In this document: piece after piece, positions 63,298 to 64,000 of the stretch
How positions within the stretch are numbered: position 1 is the stretch's first letter
How the letters are laid out: the number at the start of each line of letters is the position of its first letter
DNA from: Lampris incognitus
Lineage: Eukaryota; Chordata; Actinopteri; Lampriformes; Lampridae
Length of the DNA stretch: 64,000 bases
Direction: 5' to 3'
Assembly: GCF_029633865.1 (NCBI RefSeq)
Contig: NC_079230.1
Location: forward strand, 33,465,150 to 33,529,149
Notes under the pieces: generated by a model
Databases searched by the model: none
What the model was told of the DNA's origin: nothing
Seen by the model: only the letters and a program-made list of their open reading frames with translations
Translations under genes and position numbers: made by a program

Positions 63298-64000
63298 ATT
63301 GTAGCCCGTGGAATTAGATACCACACAGGACACAATTACTTCCGGGGTTCTTGTAGCTTTAATTTTATTGTTTGAACCTTCGAATGCAGATCGTTTTACT
63401 GAGTGCATAAATTCCTGTTTCTTTCGAGCAAACAGCTCATAAATGTTCACAGATGTGGCAAGTTTAGTAGAAAAGATTTTGAAAGGAAAATAATAAATAC
63501 AACATACAACATACGGTGCAAAATACAGCAGTGGACTATGTATGTTAAACAGGGTTTAACAAAGACACGTGGAACTTCCTGAAGATCGCGCAACTTCTCA
63601 CTCTGTCAGTTACCTTTAAACAGAATTAAAATGCATATAAAACCTTTACATCCCAAATACAATGGCATGGTGTGGCTTTATTCACGCCAACATTACCTTG
63701 TCATGCCTGCAATGGCGAACAGTGGTCGACGGCTCGCGCCCAAAATCCCCGAACATCAACTCCAGTAGCGTCTAAATCAGACCATCTTGTCAAATTACCG
63801 ACATACAATATTGTTTGGAATAATGTTACAGGTATATTTCACAAGATATTTACCCTTACTTACTACGGAGTCAGAGCACCGTCACACCGCAATCTTCAGG
63901 TGCTTCACACAAGAAAAAAAAGAAAGAATACCCAAGATGCACTTGGATAACTTGCACGGAGTTACAATAAAAGTCCGCAACACTGCCACTTACTGGTCAA
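63298..64000. other. No gene assigned; minus-strand promoter/exon-like features
   Basis: On the minus strand, AAGTGCATCTTGGGTATTC (63923-63941 region) precedes a G/C-richer part with GGGCGCGAGCC and a possible splice donor (GACAAGGTAATG near 63700). This might be a first exon or a transposon end, but no protein domain is readable and the window ends here. Confidence 0.25.

Noticed and set aside
62170-63375. Cys-rich repeat protein of about 400 codons
   Set aside because: Opposite strand and other frames are equally open; translated minisatellite.

Overview
This is nuclear DNA of a vertebrate, almost certainly a ray-finned (teleost) fish. The basis is two eukaryotic cytosolic tRNA genes (Ser-UGA and Thr-AGU), long (CA)n and (TA)n runs, several Tc1-like DNA transposons with inverted repeats of about 200 bp, a THAP/DDE_Tnp_4 (ISL2EU-like) transposon, an RTE-type LINE tail, hAT MITEs, and Ty3/Gypsy and Ty1/Copia elements of types common in fish. 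I find no host protein-coding gene I can defend and no prokaryotic operon, CRISPR array or phage. Almost every long open frame is either transposon protein or translated minisatellite.

Layout. 1-9.7 kb: a minisatellite at the edge, interspersed repeats, remnants of a THAP-domain exon and of a YqaJ-associated exon, hairpins, a tRNA-like repeat, an RTE LINE tail and a dead Tc1-like element (6.9-8.5 kb). 9.7-17.6 kb: an LTR-like block followed by a minus-strand Ty3/Gypsy wreck. Its gag is split by a second, non-autonomous LTR element (14562-17156), and its RT is split by a retroposon with a 7-bp target duplication. 17.8-19.8 kb: an ISL2EU-like transposon with 79-81 bp inverted repeats and an open transposase frame. 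20.8-23.8 kb: a second minus-strand Gypsy fragment interrupted by a Tc1-like element. 24.0-25.4 kb: a SINE interrupted by a 1.1-kb long-inverted-repeat element. 25.4-29.2 kb: a young Ty1/Copia element with matching LTRs and a 5-bp target duplication. Its gag and integrase are open, but reverse transcriptase and RNase H are missing through what looks like an in-frame deletion. 29.3-33.0 kb: minisatellites and tRNA-Ser. 33.0-42.0 kb: two plus-strand Gypsy elements. 42.1-43.7 kb: a hAT MITE built round a 41-bp satellite. 44-46.3 kb: foldback repeats, a 58-bp perfect palindrome and a third Tc1-like wreck. 46.3-52.2 kb: a GC-rich minisatellite, tRNA-Thr, a GC-rich tract and a 2.6-kb 15-bp minisatellite. 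52.3-61.4 kb: solo LTRs and a fifth Gypsy element with both LTRs and a solo LTR in its integrase. 61.5-64 kb: a SINE/LINE-tail composite, a 36-bp minisatellite and an unassigned end.

The sequence behaves as a nested mobile-element and minisatellite landscape, as expected of heterochromatin or a subtelomere. The genes do not cooperate as a host pathway; within each element they serve its own transposition, and nearly all are broken. The observations most worth following are the RT-less Copia element, the non-autonomous LTR element nested in Gypsy gag, the tRNA-like repeat family with TG...CA ends, the satellite-bearing hAT MITE, the perfect palindrome, and the number of minisatellite arrays (about 15% of the window).
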